The notes under the pieces were generated by a model, which saw only the letters and a program-made list of their open reading frames with translations, had not been told where the DNA came from and did not search any database. From IMG/VR virus record IMGVR_UViG_3300034061_001194, positions 1 through 47,997 of that record: a stretch of DNA of 47,997 nucleotides; one strand, 5' to 3'. This document shows, piece by piece, positions 14,965 to 22,282 of this stretch (position 1 is the first letter of the stretch; every line of letters begins with the position of its first letter). Source of the stretch: a virus. The position numbers and the translations under genes are program-made.

Positions 14965-16152
14965 TCAGTTTGCAGTTAAGTCACGGAAATCATCCATGAC
15001 GGGTTTTACGACCATCTCTGGCCGCTTATCGGTGGCGGGTGCCACTGATGGCTTGCCCTCGCTCCGAACGATCTGCTCTTGCAGGTTCGCCCAGCGCTTG
15101 GGGTTTTCTTTGAACACCTTCTCGGCCTTTGTGGGACTGATCAGCTTAAAGTCATAGACCTGATCGTCACGCATGCGGAAGGTTTTCTTCATCATGTCCT
15201 CGACGGCCTTTGCGTCCCTCCAGTCGCGATTGCCAGCACGCCCTTCGACCAGCTTGTATCCGGTGACAGGCTGACCCGCAAGCAGGCGACGTTCGGTTTC
15301 CGCACGCACAGCCTTACACCACTGCTCGACCATTTCAATCTTCGACATGGCCACGGGCAGGTAGTTGTCGCTGGTCTCGGACGTGATTTCCTGCGGGATC
15401 AGATCGGCAAAGTCGCTGATGTCCGCCGAGCCGCCGACCACCTCGGACACCTCGGCGCGCAGGGCTGGGCATGTCGCCTTGGCCTTGCAGAACTTGCACT
15501 GCTTCTCGCCGGGCGCGAGGGGCGCGTCAGATGACCGCACCGTGTCCGCTGCGCCGCGTACCTTATCGGCAAACTTCAGCAGCTCCGCGACGGGTATGCT
15601 GTGCTCGCTGACGTGGTTCAGGCGCGGCTGGTGGATGACCATCGTGACCGTGTCGAAGTCGGCGACAAGGTCGTACTCGTTCAGCGCGCCGAGGGCGTAG
15701 ATCATGAGCTGCGGATTGTCGCCCGCGTCAACGCGCACGCCCATGCCGTACTTCAGGTCAACGATGATGATCTCGTCGCCCTTGATGATGATGGCGTCGG
15801 ACGTGCCGCCTGCGCCTTCCTCACCGGTCAGGTGGCCGATGCCGACGCGCTTCTCAACCAGAAGCTCACCGCCTTCGGCGTACTCACGGACCAGCTTCAT
15901 GTAGTCCTTGACGTGGTCGACCATAGTCTGGTCGATGGTGAAGTCGAAGCCGTCAACGCTGGCTGGCTTGCCAATCATCAGCGCGGGGTCTGCGCCGCTG
16001 ATAAGGCACTCTGACGCGAGTTCGTGCGCCAGTGTCCCTTCGGCAGCAAATTCACTGCTGCTGTCGGGGAACGGTGCCTCAAGCGCGACGCTGCCGGGGC
16101 AGGCCATCCAGCGGTGTGCGCCGGACGGGCTTAGTTTGGCGTGGACGCTCAC
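14965..16152 (-). CDS. DUF2800 Cas4-like PD-(D/E)XK nuclease
   Basis: This is a 395-residue protein. The N-terminus LSPSGAHRWMACPGSVAL is characteristic. The nuclease core GGTSDAIIIKGDEIIIVDLK contains the catalytic Asp and the D-x-K pair, followed by QLMIYALGAL. A C-terminal cysteine cluster (KQCKFCKAKATC) would complete an iron-sulphur site as in Cas4/AddB nucleases. DUF2800 proteins typically accompany DUF2815, polymerase A and SNF2 helicase in phages and likely process DNA ends in recombination. The stop lies 12 bases before the DUF2815 start. Confidence 0.9.
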   Translation of the reverse strand: MSVHAKLSPSGAHRWMACPGSVALEAPFPDSSSEFAAEGTLAHELASECLISGADPALMIGKPASVDGFDFTIDQTMVDHVKDYMKLVREYAEGGELLVEKRVGIGHLTGEEGAGGTSDAIIIKGDEIIIVDLKYGMGVRVDAGDNPQLMIYALGALNEYDLVADFDTVTMVIHQPRLNHVSEHSIPVAELLKFADKVRGAADTVRSSDAPLAPGEKQCKFCKAKATCPALRAEVSEVVGGSADISDFADLIPQEITSETSDNYLPVAMSKIEMVEQWCKAVRAETERRLLAGQPVTGYKLVEGRAGNRDWRDAKAVEDMMKKTFRMRDDQVYDFKLISPTKAEKVFKENPKRWANLQEQIVRSEGKPSVAPATDKRPEMVVKPVMDDFRDLTAN

Positions 16153-16628
16153 TTGCCCAACGCCTCTTGCATGAGGGCGACCAGTTCGGGGAGCAGGGCT
16201 GCCTCGATCTGGGATGCCTTGGTCACGCCGAAGCGGGACAGTAGCTCTTCCATGACTGGCTTGCCGCGCGCCGTAACGACCTTGAGGATCAGCGGCCGCA
16301 CGTCGGCTTCGATGTCGAGCGTGGCGATTGGCAGGTCAACAACCTCCAGCTCTTCGTCTTCAGAGACCGATGCCGCAGGGGCAGCGGTATGTGTGTCCGC
16401 AGCGGCGGAAGAAGCCGATGCCCCCGCAGATGTCGCATCGAGGGGGGCCGGAGTAGGGTCCACGGGTGCGGCTTCGGCTACCCCCATAACTTCTTCCAGT
16501 GTCTGGGCACCGGTGCCGCCGTTGGCGATGGGCAGAACGGCCGTGCTGGCCCGCAGGCTGGCACCGATGGCCAGCAGCTTGTCGGCCACTTCGGGGATGC
16601 TGTTGCCTGTTACTTCGATCTTTATCAT
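16149..16628 (-). CDS. phage protein with Ala/Pro linker and conserved C-terminal helical domain
   Basis: This is a 159-residue protein. The N-terminal ~40 residues (MIKIEVTGNSIPEVADKLLA) are an alpha/beta segment. A low-complexity Ala/Pro/Ser/Thr linker spans about 45-90. The C-terminus (TLDIEADVRPLILKVVTARG, then MEELLSRFGVTKASQIEAAL) resembles a domain I recall in phage recombination regions. No function can be assigned. It is coupled to DUF2800 by an ATGA overlap. Confidence 0.65.
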   Translation of the reverse strand: MIKIEVTGNSIPEVADKLLAIGASLRASTAVLPIANGGTGAQTLEEVMGVAEAAPVDPTPAPLDATSAGASASSAAADTHTAAPAASVSEDEELEVVDLPIATLDIEADVRPLILKVVTARGKPVMEELLSRFGVTKASQIEAALLPELVALMQEALGK

Positions 16629-16631
16629 CTA

Positions 16632-16925
16632 TCAGTTTCCTTTTCTCAGTTCTTCAATAGTTTCGTCGCGCGTACTGAGCATCAGCTCAAGCACGTCGAT
16701 TTTATGTTGCAACTCGCAAAGCTCGTCGTCGAGCCGGTTGGCGTCGCGTTCAAAGTCAGCGGCACGTTCCCGCAGCGCTTCAATCTCTTTGTCGTTTTCG
16801 AACTGCACTTCTTCCAGACGCTCGCCCAGCACGATGGCCAGCTCTGCGGTGGGATTGTACTTTGCCTCTTCAAGGAGTTTGCTGTCCTCGCACAGGCGAT
16901 AGCGGCTGCGGTCTAAAAGTTCCAT
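16632..16925 (-). CDS. coiled-coil phage protein
   Basis: This is a 97-residue protein. The start MELLDRSRYRLCEDSKLLEE and the phrase KYNPTAELAIVLGERLEE look like a small conserved phage family. The remaining two thirds is a heptad-rich coiled coil (RERAADFERDANRLDDELCE). Its first 13 bases overlap the end of the 56-residue gene upstream. The function is unknown. Confidence 0.65.
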   Translation of the reverse strand: MELLDRSRYRLCEDSKLLEEAKYNPTAELAIVLGERLEEVQFENDKEIEALRERAADFERDANRLDDELCELQHKIDVLELMLSTRDETIEELRKGN

Positions 16926-17083
16926 GGTTCTGCTCCCTGTTGCTTTGCCAGCTTGCGCGCCTCGCGCTTGCCTGACACGGTAAAGGCGGCCACGTTCGAA
17001 CGGCGTCCGTCCGCGATCCGGTTGATGTAGAGGGTTGGCGGGTACCGATTGGTACCCGACGTGTATTCTGCGGCTAAGATCAT
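16913..17083 (-). CDS. small basic phage protein (56 aa)
   Basis: This 56-codon gene is easily missed. It reads MILAAEYTSGTNRYPPTLYI, then NRIADGRRSNVAAFTVSGKR, then EARKLAKQQGAEPWNF. The AFxVSGKREARKLAKxxGAxPWNF ending is one I recall from small proteins of many phages. The start overlaps the preceding stop (ATGA), and the stop lies inside the next gene. The function is unknown. Confidence 0.7.
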   Translation of the reverse strand: MILAAEYTSGTNRYPPTLYINRIADGRRSNVAAFTVSGKREARKLAKQQGAEPWNF

Positions 17084-17394
17084 GCCTTCCTCGCTACGAC
17101 CTTGACGGTCGTGTAACCCTTGGTGACCTTCTGGTTCTTGCTGAACCAGCGTCCGTCAACGCCCAGCTCGCGGAGCTTGGCTTCGGCTGCCTTGGCGTCG
17201 AGCGACGAACGCTCGGCGACGGTGGAGACGGTGGCACGGAATGTGTTGCCGTCCACTGCGGCCTCGCCGCCATTGACGAGGATGCCGATGAGGTTGGCCT
17301 CGATTGCCTTCAGTTCGGCGATCTGGGCCTTGATGTCGCCCAGACGGTCAACGACCGAACCGGCGAGGTCGATAGTATTAAATTGAGTAGCCAT
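17080..17394 (-). CDS. phage protein of the replication block, 104 aa
   Basis: The frame extends upstream, but ATG 17394 has AGGGA at a proper distance and gives MATQFNTIDLAGSVVDRLGD. A helical first half (KAQIAELKAIEANLIGIL) precedes a possible DNA- or protein-binding half (FRATVSTVAERSSLDAKAAE, then ELGVDGRWFSKNQKV). Similar small proteins occur beside phage primase/helicase genes; I assign no function. It follows promoter unit a and heads a transcript. Confidence 0.65.
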   Translation of the reverse strand: MATQFNTIDLAGSVVDRLGDIKAQIAELKAIEANLIGILVNGGEAAVDGNTFRATVSTVAERSSLDAKAAEAKLRELGVDGRWFSKNQKVTKGYTTVKVVARKA

Positions 17395-17414
17395 TTGTAT
17401 TTTCCCTTTCGTGT

Positions 17415-17478
17415 TGTTGGTGACACGGTCTCTAAACTGCTTGGTTGCAGGGGTCAACCCCCTAAATGCAAAAAATTA
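17415..17478 (-). promoter_or_regulatory. early promoter/leader unit a
   Basis: Minus strand: TAATTTTTTGC tract (17468-17478), GGGGG, -35 TTGACC (17452-17457), 16-bp spacer, -10-like TTAGAG (17430-17435), then a leader CACCAACAACAC and AAGGGA before ATG 17394. The upstream tract lies inside the last codons of the primase-helicase gene. The spacing from tract to -35 equals that of units b and e. Confidence 0.6.
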
Positions 17479-19522
17479 CATGCCCGTTCTTTATTTCGAT
17501 CAGCGGGTCTTTGCGCTTGGCCAGCGACTGGATTGCACGCTCCAGATCGCGGCGGCGCAGGTCGCGCTTCGGTGCCTCTGGCTTGGTCATGGCGGCGAGG
17601 CACTTGTCGAACAGCTCGGCCATAGGTGCGCGCTCGACGCCCTCGTACTCGCTCTCAATGATCTCAAGCACGTGACGCTCCTTCGGACCAAAGCGCTGGG
17701 CCTTGGGGCCGATCTCCTGAACCACCGGCACAGGCACGTCGGCCTCAACGGCAACGCAGCTCGTGATCGCGTCGCCATCGGCGTCAATGCCGACAACAAC
17801 GGTCTCCAGACGGAAGCCCCACTTCAAACCGTCGTCGCCGTCCTTCATCTTGGTGACGCGTATTTCGCGCGTGCCGTTCTCGTACTTCAAGACCTCATGC
17901 TCGGCGTCAGCCGCCGCACGCTTGCCTGACCAGCCACGCACGCCCTTCGACGCGTCCTTACCGCTGTGGTCGACCATCATAATCAGAGCCTCTGTCGCAA
18001 TCTCCAGTGCGCGTGCGTTGCCCAGCGCCAGACCGACGTCCTCGGAGCTGTTCTCGTTCGCGCCCGGCGTGACCTGCGCCATCGTGTCAACGATGATGAC
18101 GTCCGCGCCGCCGGATGCGGAAATGGCCCCAGCCAGATCGGTCACGTCCTCGGACAGCAGGAAGTTCGGCGGCACAGTCAGCAGGCCAATGTCAACCTCG
18201 TTGGGGTCGATGTCGTAATAGTCTGCATACGCCTTGAGACGCTTGCTCATGCCCTTGCCACCCTCGGCGGCCACGATAAGGACGCGGCCCCTCTGGGTGC
18301 GGTTGCCGCGCCACGCAACGCCGCGCGCAATGGCGTAGGCCATGTCTATGGCCACGAACGTCTTGCCTGAGCCTGACGCACCGAACAGCACGACGAGGCC
18401 CCTGTCGGGCAGCACGTTCTTAATCCGCCAGCCCCCCGGCTGTAGCACAACGCTGGCTGCCAGCGACGTGATAGGGAAGCGGCCGGTGTAATCTTCGGGC
18501 GTGAACATGCCCAACGTAGGCGTGGCGGCAACCGTGCTCATTGCTGCGCGCAAGTCGTCAACAGTTGCCGCCAAGGTGGGGCGCGGGGTGGGTGCGCCTG
18601 CCTCCTTTGCCATCTTCAATACGGACGCCATGGTCACCTGACGGTGGCCTGAACCCTTGCGGCGTTCGAAGCTGTCCCACTGTGTCCGTAAACCTTCTTC
18701 ACTCGGATACTTCGACCCGTCCGAGGACCAGTCGTTCCAGATCTCAAAGCCTGTGTCGTCGCCGTCGCACTCGTGGTGCAGGGCCATGCCGACCCTGATC
18801 CAGTCCTCGCGTGACATGTCCGCGTCGAGCACGGACAGCAGCTCTTCCATCTGGGCGATGCTCAAGCCGATCTTCGGCTCGCGTCCGGCCATGAAGTCGT
18901 CGGGGTCAGCTTCGCGCTGCTGCGTCGCGGCAAAGCGCGCCGCGCAGAGCGGTGCGACCAGCGCGTCCAGATCGGCCACGGTGTCCTCAAGACCGAGCAA
19001 GTCGGTGTAGGGCATGGCGTTGCCGGTGAAGGTCACGAAGCCGTTGCTGGTGAATACTTCAAAGCCGTAGGGTTTGCCCTTGCTCTCTGACTTACGGTTG
19101 CCGTAGGAGCCGCGCACGAAGGCACGGATGCCCTTACCGCTGGGTGAGTACTCGGCGTAAGTCTGGCTGGCAATCTGCTCGATCTCTGGCGGCAGCTTAC
19201 CCTGCGCATCGACGCAGTTGTCGAAGTCGAGGGCCGTGATGCCGAACTCGGGCATGAGCGCCAGACCGACGCCAGTGAAGCCACGGCGCGCTGCCGCGTC
19301 ACGTGCGGCGGCGAAGGTGGTCATGCGGCCACGGTCGTCTAGGCCGCCCTGCTTGCCGTGGCGCTTGCCGCCGTCGGCGTAGTAGGGCACCTTCAGCGGC
19401 TTGCCGTTGGGGTTGTCGGGATCTTGCTCGAACCGCCAGATAAGCCAGCCCTGTAACTCCCGCAGTTCGGCGGGTGCCTGCACGGACGTGTTGTGCGGTG
19501 TGATTGGCTGTACGTTGCCCAT
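17462..19522 (-). CDS. PrimPol/PriCT primase fused to RecA-like hexameric helicase
   Basis: This is a 686-residue protein. ATG 19522 has a GGAGGG site at good spacing; an upstream ATG at 19543 (seven residues longer) has none. The N-terminal primase-polymerase-like region has ALDFDNCVD (98-106) and YSPSGKGIRAFVRG (125-138). A PriCT-2-like region covers about 218-305 (LSVLDADMSREDWIRVGMAL, then WNDWSSDGSKY). The RepA/AAA_25 ATPase has Walker A GASGSGKT (381-388), VLIVAAEGG, Walker B VIIVDTMAQVTPG, and VDHSGKD with GWSGKRAAADA. A winged-helix-like C-terminal tail follows. It should prime and unwind DNA for the phage polymerase. Confidence 0.88.
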   Translation of the reverse strand: MGNVQPITPHNTSVQAPAELRELQGWLIWRFEQDPDNPNGKPLKVPYYADGGKRHGKQGGLDDRGRMTTFAAARDAAARRGFTGVGLALMPEFGITALDFDNCVDAQGKLPPEIEQIASQTYAEYSPSGKGIRAFVRGSYGNRKSESKGKPYGFEVFTSNGFVTFTGNAMPYTDLLGLEDTVADLDALVAPLCAARFAATQQREADPDDFMAGREPKIGLSIAQMEELLSVLDADMSREDWIRVGMALHHECDGDDTGFEIWNDWSSDGSKYPSEEGLRTQWDSFERRKGSGHRQVTMASVLKMAKEAGAPTPRPTLAATVDDLRAAMSTVAATPTLGMFTPEDYTGRFPITSLAASVVLQPGGWRIKNVLPDRGLVVLFGASGSGKTFVAIDMAYAIARGVAWRGNRTQRGRVLIVAAEGGKGMSKRLKAYADYYDIDPNEVDIGLLTVPPNFLLSEDVTDLAGAISASGGADVIIVDTMAQVTPGANENSSEDVGLALGNARALEIATEALIMMVDHSGKDASKGVRGWSGKRAAADAEHEVLKYENGTREIRVTKMKDGDDGLKWGFRLETVVVGIDADGDAITSCVAVEADVPVPVVQEIGPKAQRFGPKERHVLEIIESEYEGVERAPMAELFDKCLAAMTKPEAPKRDLRRRDLERAIQSLAKRKDPLIEIKNGHVIFCI

Positions 19523-19546
19523 GGGCGGTCCCTCCTCGCTCATGGT

Positions 19547-19753
19547 TTAGTTGGATGCAAAGAGAGCGGCAAGCTGTGGCTTAAACAGCTCCGCACGCGG
19601 GATGTCAAACAGCTTCTCGATCTCTAAGGCGCGTTGGGCTGGCACCCAGCCCTTGCGCAGCCAGACGTACACCGCCTGATGCGATACGCCGAGCTTTGCG
19701 GCGAGCGGATTTGCGCCGCCCGCGATGTCTATGGCTTTCTGGATGCCTGTCAT
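19547..19753 (-). CDS. YdaS/Cro-like helix-turn-helix regulator
   Basis: This is a 68-residue protein. ATG 19753 has GGAG six bases upstream; a start at 19765 (MEIEMTG...) would overlap the previous stop as TAATG. The sequence IQKAIDIAGGANPLAAKLGV followed by SHQAVYVWLRKGWVPAQRAL is a classic Cro/YdaS HTH, and EIEKLFDIPRAELFKP follows. Such proteins bind operators. Here it could control the repeated early promoters or the primase gene it precedes (inference). Confidence 0.85.
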   Translation of the reverse strand: MTGIQKAIDIAGGANPLAAKLGVSHQAVYVWLRKGWVPAQRALEIEKLFDIPRAELFKPQLAALFASN

Positions 19754-19764
19754 TTCAATCTCCA

Positions 19765-19971
19765 TTATGCGGCCAGCTTCTTGCCGATGCGCGCCTCAAC
19801 GGCGTGCCGCAGCATAAGCGGCGACGTGATCCAAATCTTGGACACAGTGCGGTAGCGCTGCGTGAGCTGGCTCAGTTCCAGATCGGCCTGCCGCAGTTGT
19901 TCGGCCAGACGGTCGCGCTTGACCAGTGCCTTGCGGGCTTCGGATAGGACGCTGTCAACGGTGTCGGTCAT
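19765..19971 (-). CDS. hypothetical helical protein, 68 aa
   Basis: This is a 68-residue, strongly helical, charged protein: MTDTVDSVLSEARKALVKRD, then RLAEQLRQADLELSQLTQRY, then a basic C-terminus. It is likely a coiled coil. No family was recognised. The ATG overlaps the preceding stop (ATGA), and its own stop overlaps a possible start of the HTH gene. Confidence 0.6.
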   Translation of the reverse strand: MTDTVDSVLSEARKALVKRDRLAEQLRQADLELSQLTQRYRTVSKIWITSPLMLRHAVEARIGKKLAA

Positions 19972-20150
19972 TTGAATGTCTTTCCCTTTGGGCCGATGCA
20001 GCCGGTCTTCGGGTTGCGGAAGTGGCCTTGCGCAATCTGCTTCTTGTAGGCGTCGATTTCTTCATAAAGGTCACCAATACGTATCGCTTGGCGCTCCATT
20101 ATGATCTTTGCGTCGCGCAGTGCGCCCCACGGATTGATAATGTCCATCAT
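19968..20150 (-). CDS. small phage protein, 60 aa
   Basis: This is a 60-residue protein: MMDIINPWGALRDAKIIMER, then QAIRIGDLYEEIDAYKKQIA, then QGHFRNPKTGCIGPKGKTFK. An AAGGGG site precedes the first ATG. The helix then Gly/Lys-rich tail pattern (RNPKTGxIGPKGKxF) looks like a small phage family. The function is unknown. It is within a run of overlapping small genes. Confidence 0.62.
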   Translation of the reverse strand: MMDIINPWGALRDAKIIMERQAIRIGDLYEEIDAYKKQIAQGHFRNPKTGCIGPKGKTFK

Positions 20151-20151
20151 G

Positions 20152-20238
20152 TCAGTTCCCCTTCAGTGTGTAGTAAATGGTCCAAATGGTGAATGCGAAT
20201 GCCGCGATAAGCGCGATGATTATAAGTGCGTGTAGCAT
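20152..20238 (-). CDS. 28-residue single-pass membrane microprotein
   Basis: This very short gene reads MLHALIIIALIAAFAFTIWT, then IYYTLKGN. It has an excellent GGAGGG site seven bases upstream of the ATG and lies exactly between two genes (the stop is one base from the next start). Almost the whole chain is one hydrophobic helix, so it should insert into the inner membrane. The role is unknown; early phage membrane microproteins often modulate host proteins. Confidence 0.6.
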   Translation of the reverse strand: MLHALIIIALIAAFAFTIWTIYYTLKGN

Positions 20239-20251
20239 TGTCTGTCCCTCC

Positions 20252-20416
20252 TCAGTGTAACGTACCGTCTGGGTCGTTGGCGATGTTATACACCGCCTGC
20301 TGTAAGGCCTCGTTCATGGTCATGATGTCTTCGCTCTCGGAAACGATGTATGACGCCTCCGCGAGGATGTCGGCCAGTACGGCGTTAACCTTCTCGGCGA
20401 GTTCTTTTTCGTCCAT
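20252..20416 (-). CDS. small acidic phage protein, 54 aa
   Basis: ATG 20416 has an AAGGGAT site and follows promoter unit b; the longer frame upstream is the leader itself. The protein reads MDEKELAEKVNAVLADILAE, then ASYIVSESEDIMTMNEALQQ, and ends NIANDPDGTLH. It is acidic and helical, with no recognised family. Confidence 0.6.
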   Translation of the reverse strand: MDEKELAEKVNAVLADILAEASYIVSESEDIMTMNEALQQAVYNIANDPDGTLH

Positions 20417-20430
20417 GTGTGTATCCCTTC

Positions 20431-20494
20431 GTTGTTGGTCCGCCTGCAATACACAAGTTGATTGCAGATGCAATACCCCTACGGCAAAATAATT
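20431..20494 (-). promoter_or_regulatory. early promoter/leader unit b
   Basis: Minus strand: AATTATTTTGC tract (20484-20494), GGGG, -35 TTGCAT (20468-20473), 16-bp spacer, -10-like TATTGC (20446-20451), then the leader GGACCAACAACGAAGGGAT. TCTGCAAT and ATTGCAGG form an inverted repeat across the spacer, a possible operator. Confidence 0.6.
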
Positions 20495-20712
20495 GATGAC
20501 TTCGGCTGCGGGGCCTCTCCCCGGTGCAGATTGTCTTCGAGGCTCTCGATGATGCCGGACACAAAGCCGCTGGCGAAGCGCAGGGTGCCGATGTCCGCAG
20601 GCGCTGCGGTGCGTGCGGCGACGTCTATGCCGTTCTGCATCGTTGTCAGCATCTCAATGACGGCGGCCTTCTCGGCCTCGACTGCGGCGGTTATCTTCTT
20701 GCTCATGTTCAT
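20479..20712 (-). CDS. hypothetical helical protein, 77 aa
   Basis: This is a 77-residue protein: MNMSKKITAAVEAEKAAVIE, then MLTTMQNGIDVAARTAAPAD, then FASGFVSGIIESLEDNLHRG. It is predicted helical. The ATG at 20712 overlaps the preceding stop (ATGA); a second ATG lies two codons in. The upstream tract of promoter unit b lies in its 3' end. No family was recognised. Confidence 0.6.
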   Translation of the reverse strand: MNMSKKITAAVEAEKAAVIEMLTTMQNGIDVAARTAAPADIGTLRFASGFVSGIIESLEDNLHRGEAPQPKSSIILP

Positions 20713-20921
20713 TTATCCCGTTTACGTTTAACCATGGTGCCGCTGATGTACTCAATGTCGTGCGCGTACTCGATGGCGGCGATCTGCTGGGCCTCTGTCA
20801 TGGGGCCGTGCGTCTTGCCTGCCGCCAAGATGGCGGCGCACAAGTCCTTAGAGCCAAGGGTGGCCGCCAGCCTGAAGTCGGTGTCGCCCTTGACCGACAC
20901 GTATAGCTCCCGCTGCGTCAC
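20709..20921 (-). CDS. hypothetical protein, 70 aa
   Basis: This is a 70-residue protein: MTQRELYVSVKGDTDFRLAA, then TLGSKDLCAAILAAGKTHGP, then a helix (TEAQQIAAIEYAHDIEYI) and a basic tail (VKRKRDK). The ATG overlaps the end of the dnaA-like frame (ATGA). No family was recognised. Confidence 0.6.
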   Translation of the reverse strand: MTQRELYVSVKGDTDFRLAATLGSKDLCAAILAAGKTHGPMTEAQQIAAIEYAHDIEYISGTMVKRKRDK

Positions 20922-21163
20922 GCTGTAGGCTCCGCGTCGAGCAGCGCCTCAACGAACTCCTCGACTGTCGGCTGGCCGTGCCACTCTTCGAAGTCGTCGG
21001 CGCACTCGCCGCGATAGTCGTTGGAGCGCTCCCACATATACTCTTCGCGGATCAGCTCCAGCTTGGCCTCGTGCTCAAGCGAGAACTCGTCGTCCGTGCG
21101 GTAGTGCGCAATGATCTGCGGAAGCAGTGTCGCAACGCGTTCGTCTTTGGTCCAGTTGATCAT
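20918..21163 (-). CDS. probable separate 81-residue gene nested in frame at the 3' end of the dnaA-like ORF
   Basis: ATG 21163 is preceded by GAGGACGACAAA and by the conserved leader CGGACCAACAAC, exactly as at other early gene starts. The product starts MINWTKDERVATLLPQIIAH, continues with an acidic helix (LEHEAKLELIREEYMWER) and ends FVEALLDAEPTA. I do not recognise it. It shares the frame and stop of the dnaA-like ORF. Confidence 0.55.
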   Translation of the reverse strand: MINWTKDERVATLLPQIIAHYRTDDEFSLEHEAKLELIREEYMWERSNDYRGECADDFEEWHGQPTVEEFVEALLDAEPTA

Positions 21164-21442
21164 TTTGTCGTCCTCTTGTTGTTGGTCCGACTTCCCTACA
21201 ACCAGTTCGTTGCAGGTGTCAACATGTTTATTTAACGCATGCACGATGGTACTATGATCGCGGCCCATCACCCGGCCGATCTCGGTCGTTGAGTAGTTTT
21301 TCTCCCGCAGCATCAGGATGCACAGGCGGCGCACAGCCACCAGATGCTTCGTCCGCGACTTGCCGAGGATGTCCTCGACCGTGTAGCCGTGCTCCTGCGC
21401 GATGACGTCTATGGCGGCGAGGTTCTTCTCTCTGGGTGTCAT
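20918..21442 (-). CDS. DnaA domain IV-like protein, apparently fused to a downstream gene
   Basis: This is a 174-residue frame. ATG 21442 overlaps the upstream stop (ATGA). Residues 1-73 form DnaA domain IV: ailing helices with IAQEHGYTVEDILGKSRTKH, ARRLC-like VRRLCILMLREKNYSTTEIG, and the DnaA signature GRDHSTIVHALNK. It would recognise DnaA boxes but lacks the AAA+ domain, so it may act as a competitor or as a phage origin binder. After residue 73 the frame runs through promoter/leader unit c, with a second good ATG and ribosome site at 21163, into an unrelated acidic domain. So either this is a fusion protein, or the DnaA part has lost its own stop and the second part is also made separately. 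Confidence 0.75.
   Translation of the reverse strand: MTPREKNLAAIDVIAQEHGYTVEDILGKSRTKHLVAVRRLCILMLREKNYSTTEIGRVMGRDHSTIVHALNKHVDTCNELVVGKSDQQQEDDKMINWTKDERVATLLPQIIAHYRTDDEFSLEHEAKLELIREEYMWERSNDYRGECADDFEEWHGQPTVEEFVEALLDAEPTA
21180..21222 (-). promoter_or_regulatory. early promoter/leader unit c, inside the dnaA-like frame
   Basis: Minus strand: -35 TTGACA (21217-21222), 16-bp spacer, -10-like TGTAGG (21195-21200), leader CGGACCAACAACAAGAGGA. CCTGCAAC and GTTGTAGG form an inverted repeat over the spacer. The G-run seen in units a, b and e is missing, and the -10 is weak. Confidence 0.5.
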
Positions 21443-21567
21443 CCCCACCAATCCTCTTCCATCTCTTCGCGCTCTTGCGCTGTTATCGGGGGCTTTGTCG
21501 CGATCAGGTAGGCGGTGAGCGCAGCCAGCCCGATGATTATAGCGAATAGCGGTGTGTTGTCGGTCAT
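21439..21567 (-). CDS. 42-residue membrane microprotein
   Basis: This short gene reads MTDNTPLFAIIIGLAALTAY, then LIATKPPITAQEREEMEEDW, then WG. It has one N-terminal transmembrane helix and an acidic tail ending in WW. GAGGT lies upstream of the ATG, and ATGA overlaps occur at both ends, which makes it a convincing gene. The role is unknown; the acidic tail is probably cytoplasmic or periplasmic bait for a partner. Confidence 0.65.
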   Translation of the reverse strand: MTDNTPLFAIIIGLAALTAYLIATKPPITAQEREEMEEDWWG

Positions 21568-21749
21568 GTTAACCTCGTGATAAACGTGACGCCGTTGATC
21601 GTGCGGCACTTGAATGTCTTCCCGTTGCGTATGCCGTACTGGCTGGCGTTGCGGGTGGTGCGTTTAGCCAAGCCGGGCTTGTCGGCTGGCATGGTGGCCA
21701 CCTCGCCGACCTCCAGCGTGCCCATCGGATAAATCATCGGGCGCGCCAT
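21564..21749 (-). CDS. small phage protein, 61 aa
   Basis: The frame is open far upstream, but ATG 21749 overlaps the previous stop (TAATG). The product reads MARPMIYPMGTLEVGEVATM, then PADKPGLAKRTTRNASQYGI, then RNGKTFKCRTINGVTFITRL. A beta-strand/helix pattern with basic residues and RNASQYGIRNGKTFKCR suggests a small nucleic-acid-binding phage family. The function is not known. Confidence 0.65.
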   Translation of the reverse strand: MARPMIYPMGTLEVGEVATMPADKPGLAKRTTRNASQYGIRNGKTFKCRTINGVTFITRLT

Positions 21750-22282
21750 TATTCGCAGTTCCAGACTTGTGTTGAGGTCATGATGTCGCTCGGCCAGCCG
21801 GTGTCCTCGGTGAAGCTGCGCTCCTCGAACAGCAGCATGTTGGTGGGCCTGATCAGCAGGCGGTCGCCCTCGGTTCTCATAAACATAAATTCCTTTGATT
21901 GTTCTGGCGCTGCGCTGAACCCGTCGCCGTGCGGGCAGGCGGTGAACAGGCAGGTCGCCCGGTTGTCGGTGCCGTCGTACCGCGCCTCGAGATCCGCCAG
22001 ATAGTCGTAGCGGATGACATCGAACTCGGTGCCGTAGCAGTCCCAGACCTGTGCATCTTGCAGTGACCACAAAAGCTCTGGCCACGCGTTGAAGGCTATC
22101 GCATGCGGTGGCACGTTGCGGTAGACCGCACCGCACTCGAGCATGACGTGACAACCCCAAGCGCGGTTCGGCATCGAGCGTATGGCGAACCAGACGGCAG
22201 GCTCGAAGCCCTCGCCGTCCTTGCGTATGAACGCGCTGTCGACGTGGACGTAGAGGTGGTGCGGTAGGTTGCGGCTGGCCAT
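21749..22282 (-). CDS. hypothetical protein, 177 aa
   Basis: This is a 177-residue protein starting MASRNLPHHLYVHVDSAFIR. It is preceded by GAGGGA and overlaps a tiny upstream ORF as TAATG. It contains many aromatic and Cys/His residues (WGCHVMLECGAVYRNVPPHA; ATCLFTACPHGDG; VWDCYGTEFDVIRYDYL). It may be a folded, possibly metal-binding domain. I do not recognise a family. It is coupled to the downstream 61-residue gene. Confidence 0.6.
   Translation of the reverse strand: MASRNLPHHLYVHVDSAFIRKDGEGFEPAVWFAIRSMPNRAWGCHVMLECGAVYRNVPPHAIAFNAWPELLWSLQDAQVWDCYGTEFDVIRYDYLADLEARYDGTDNRATCLFTACPHGDGFSAAPEQSKEFMFMRTEGDRLLIRPTNMLLFEERSFTEDTGWPSDIMTSTQVWNCE

Noticed and set aside
16490-16530. IANGGTGAQT in the 159-residue replication-block protein resembles the fibre repeat ANGGTGAT
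   Set aside because: It is a single short low-complexity match on the other strand in an unrelated gene; most likely coincidence.
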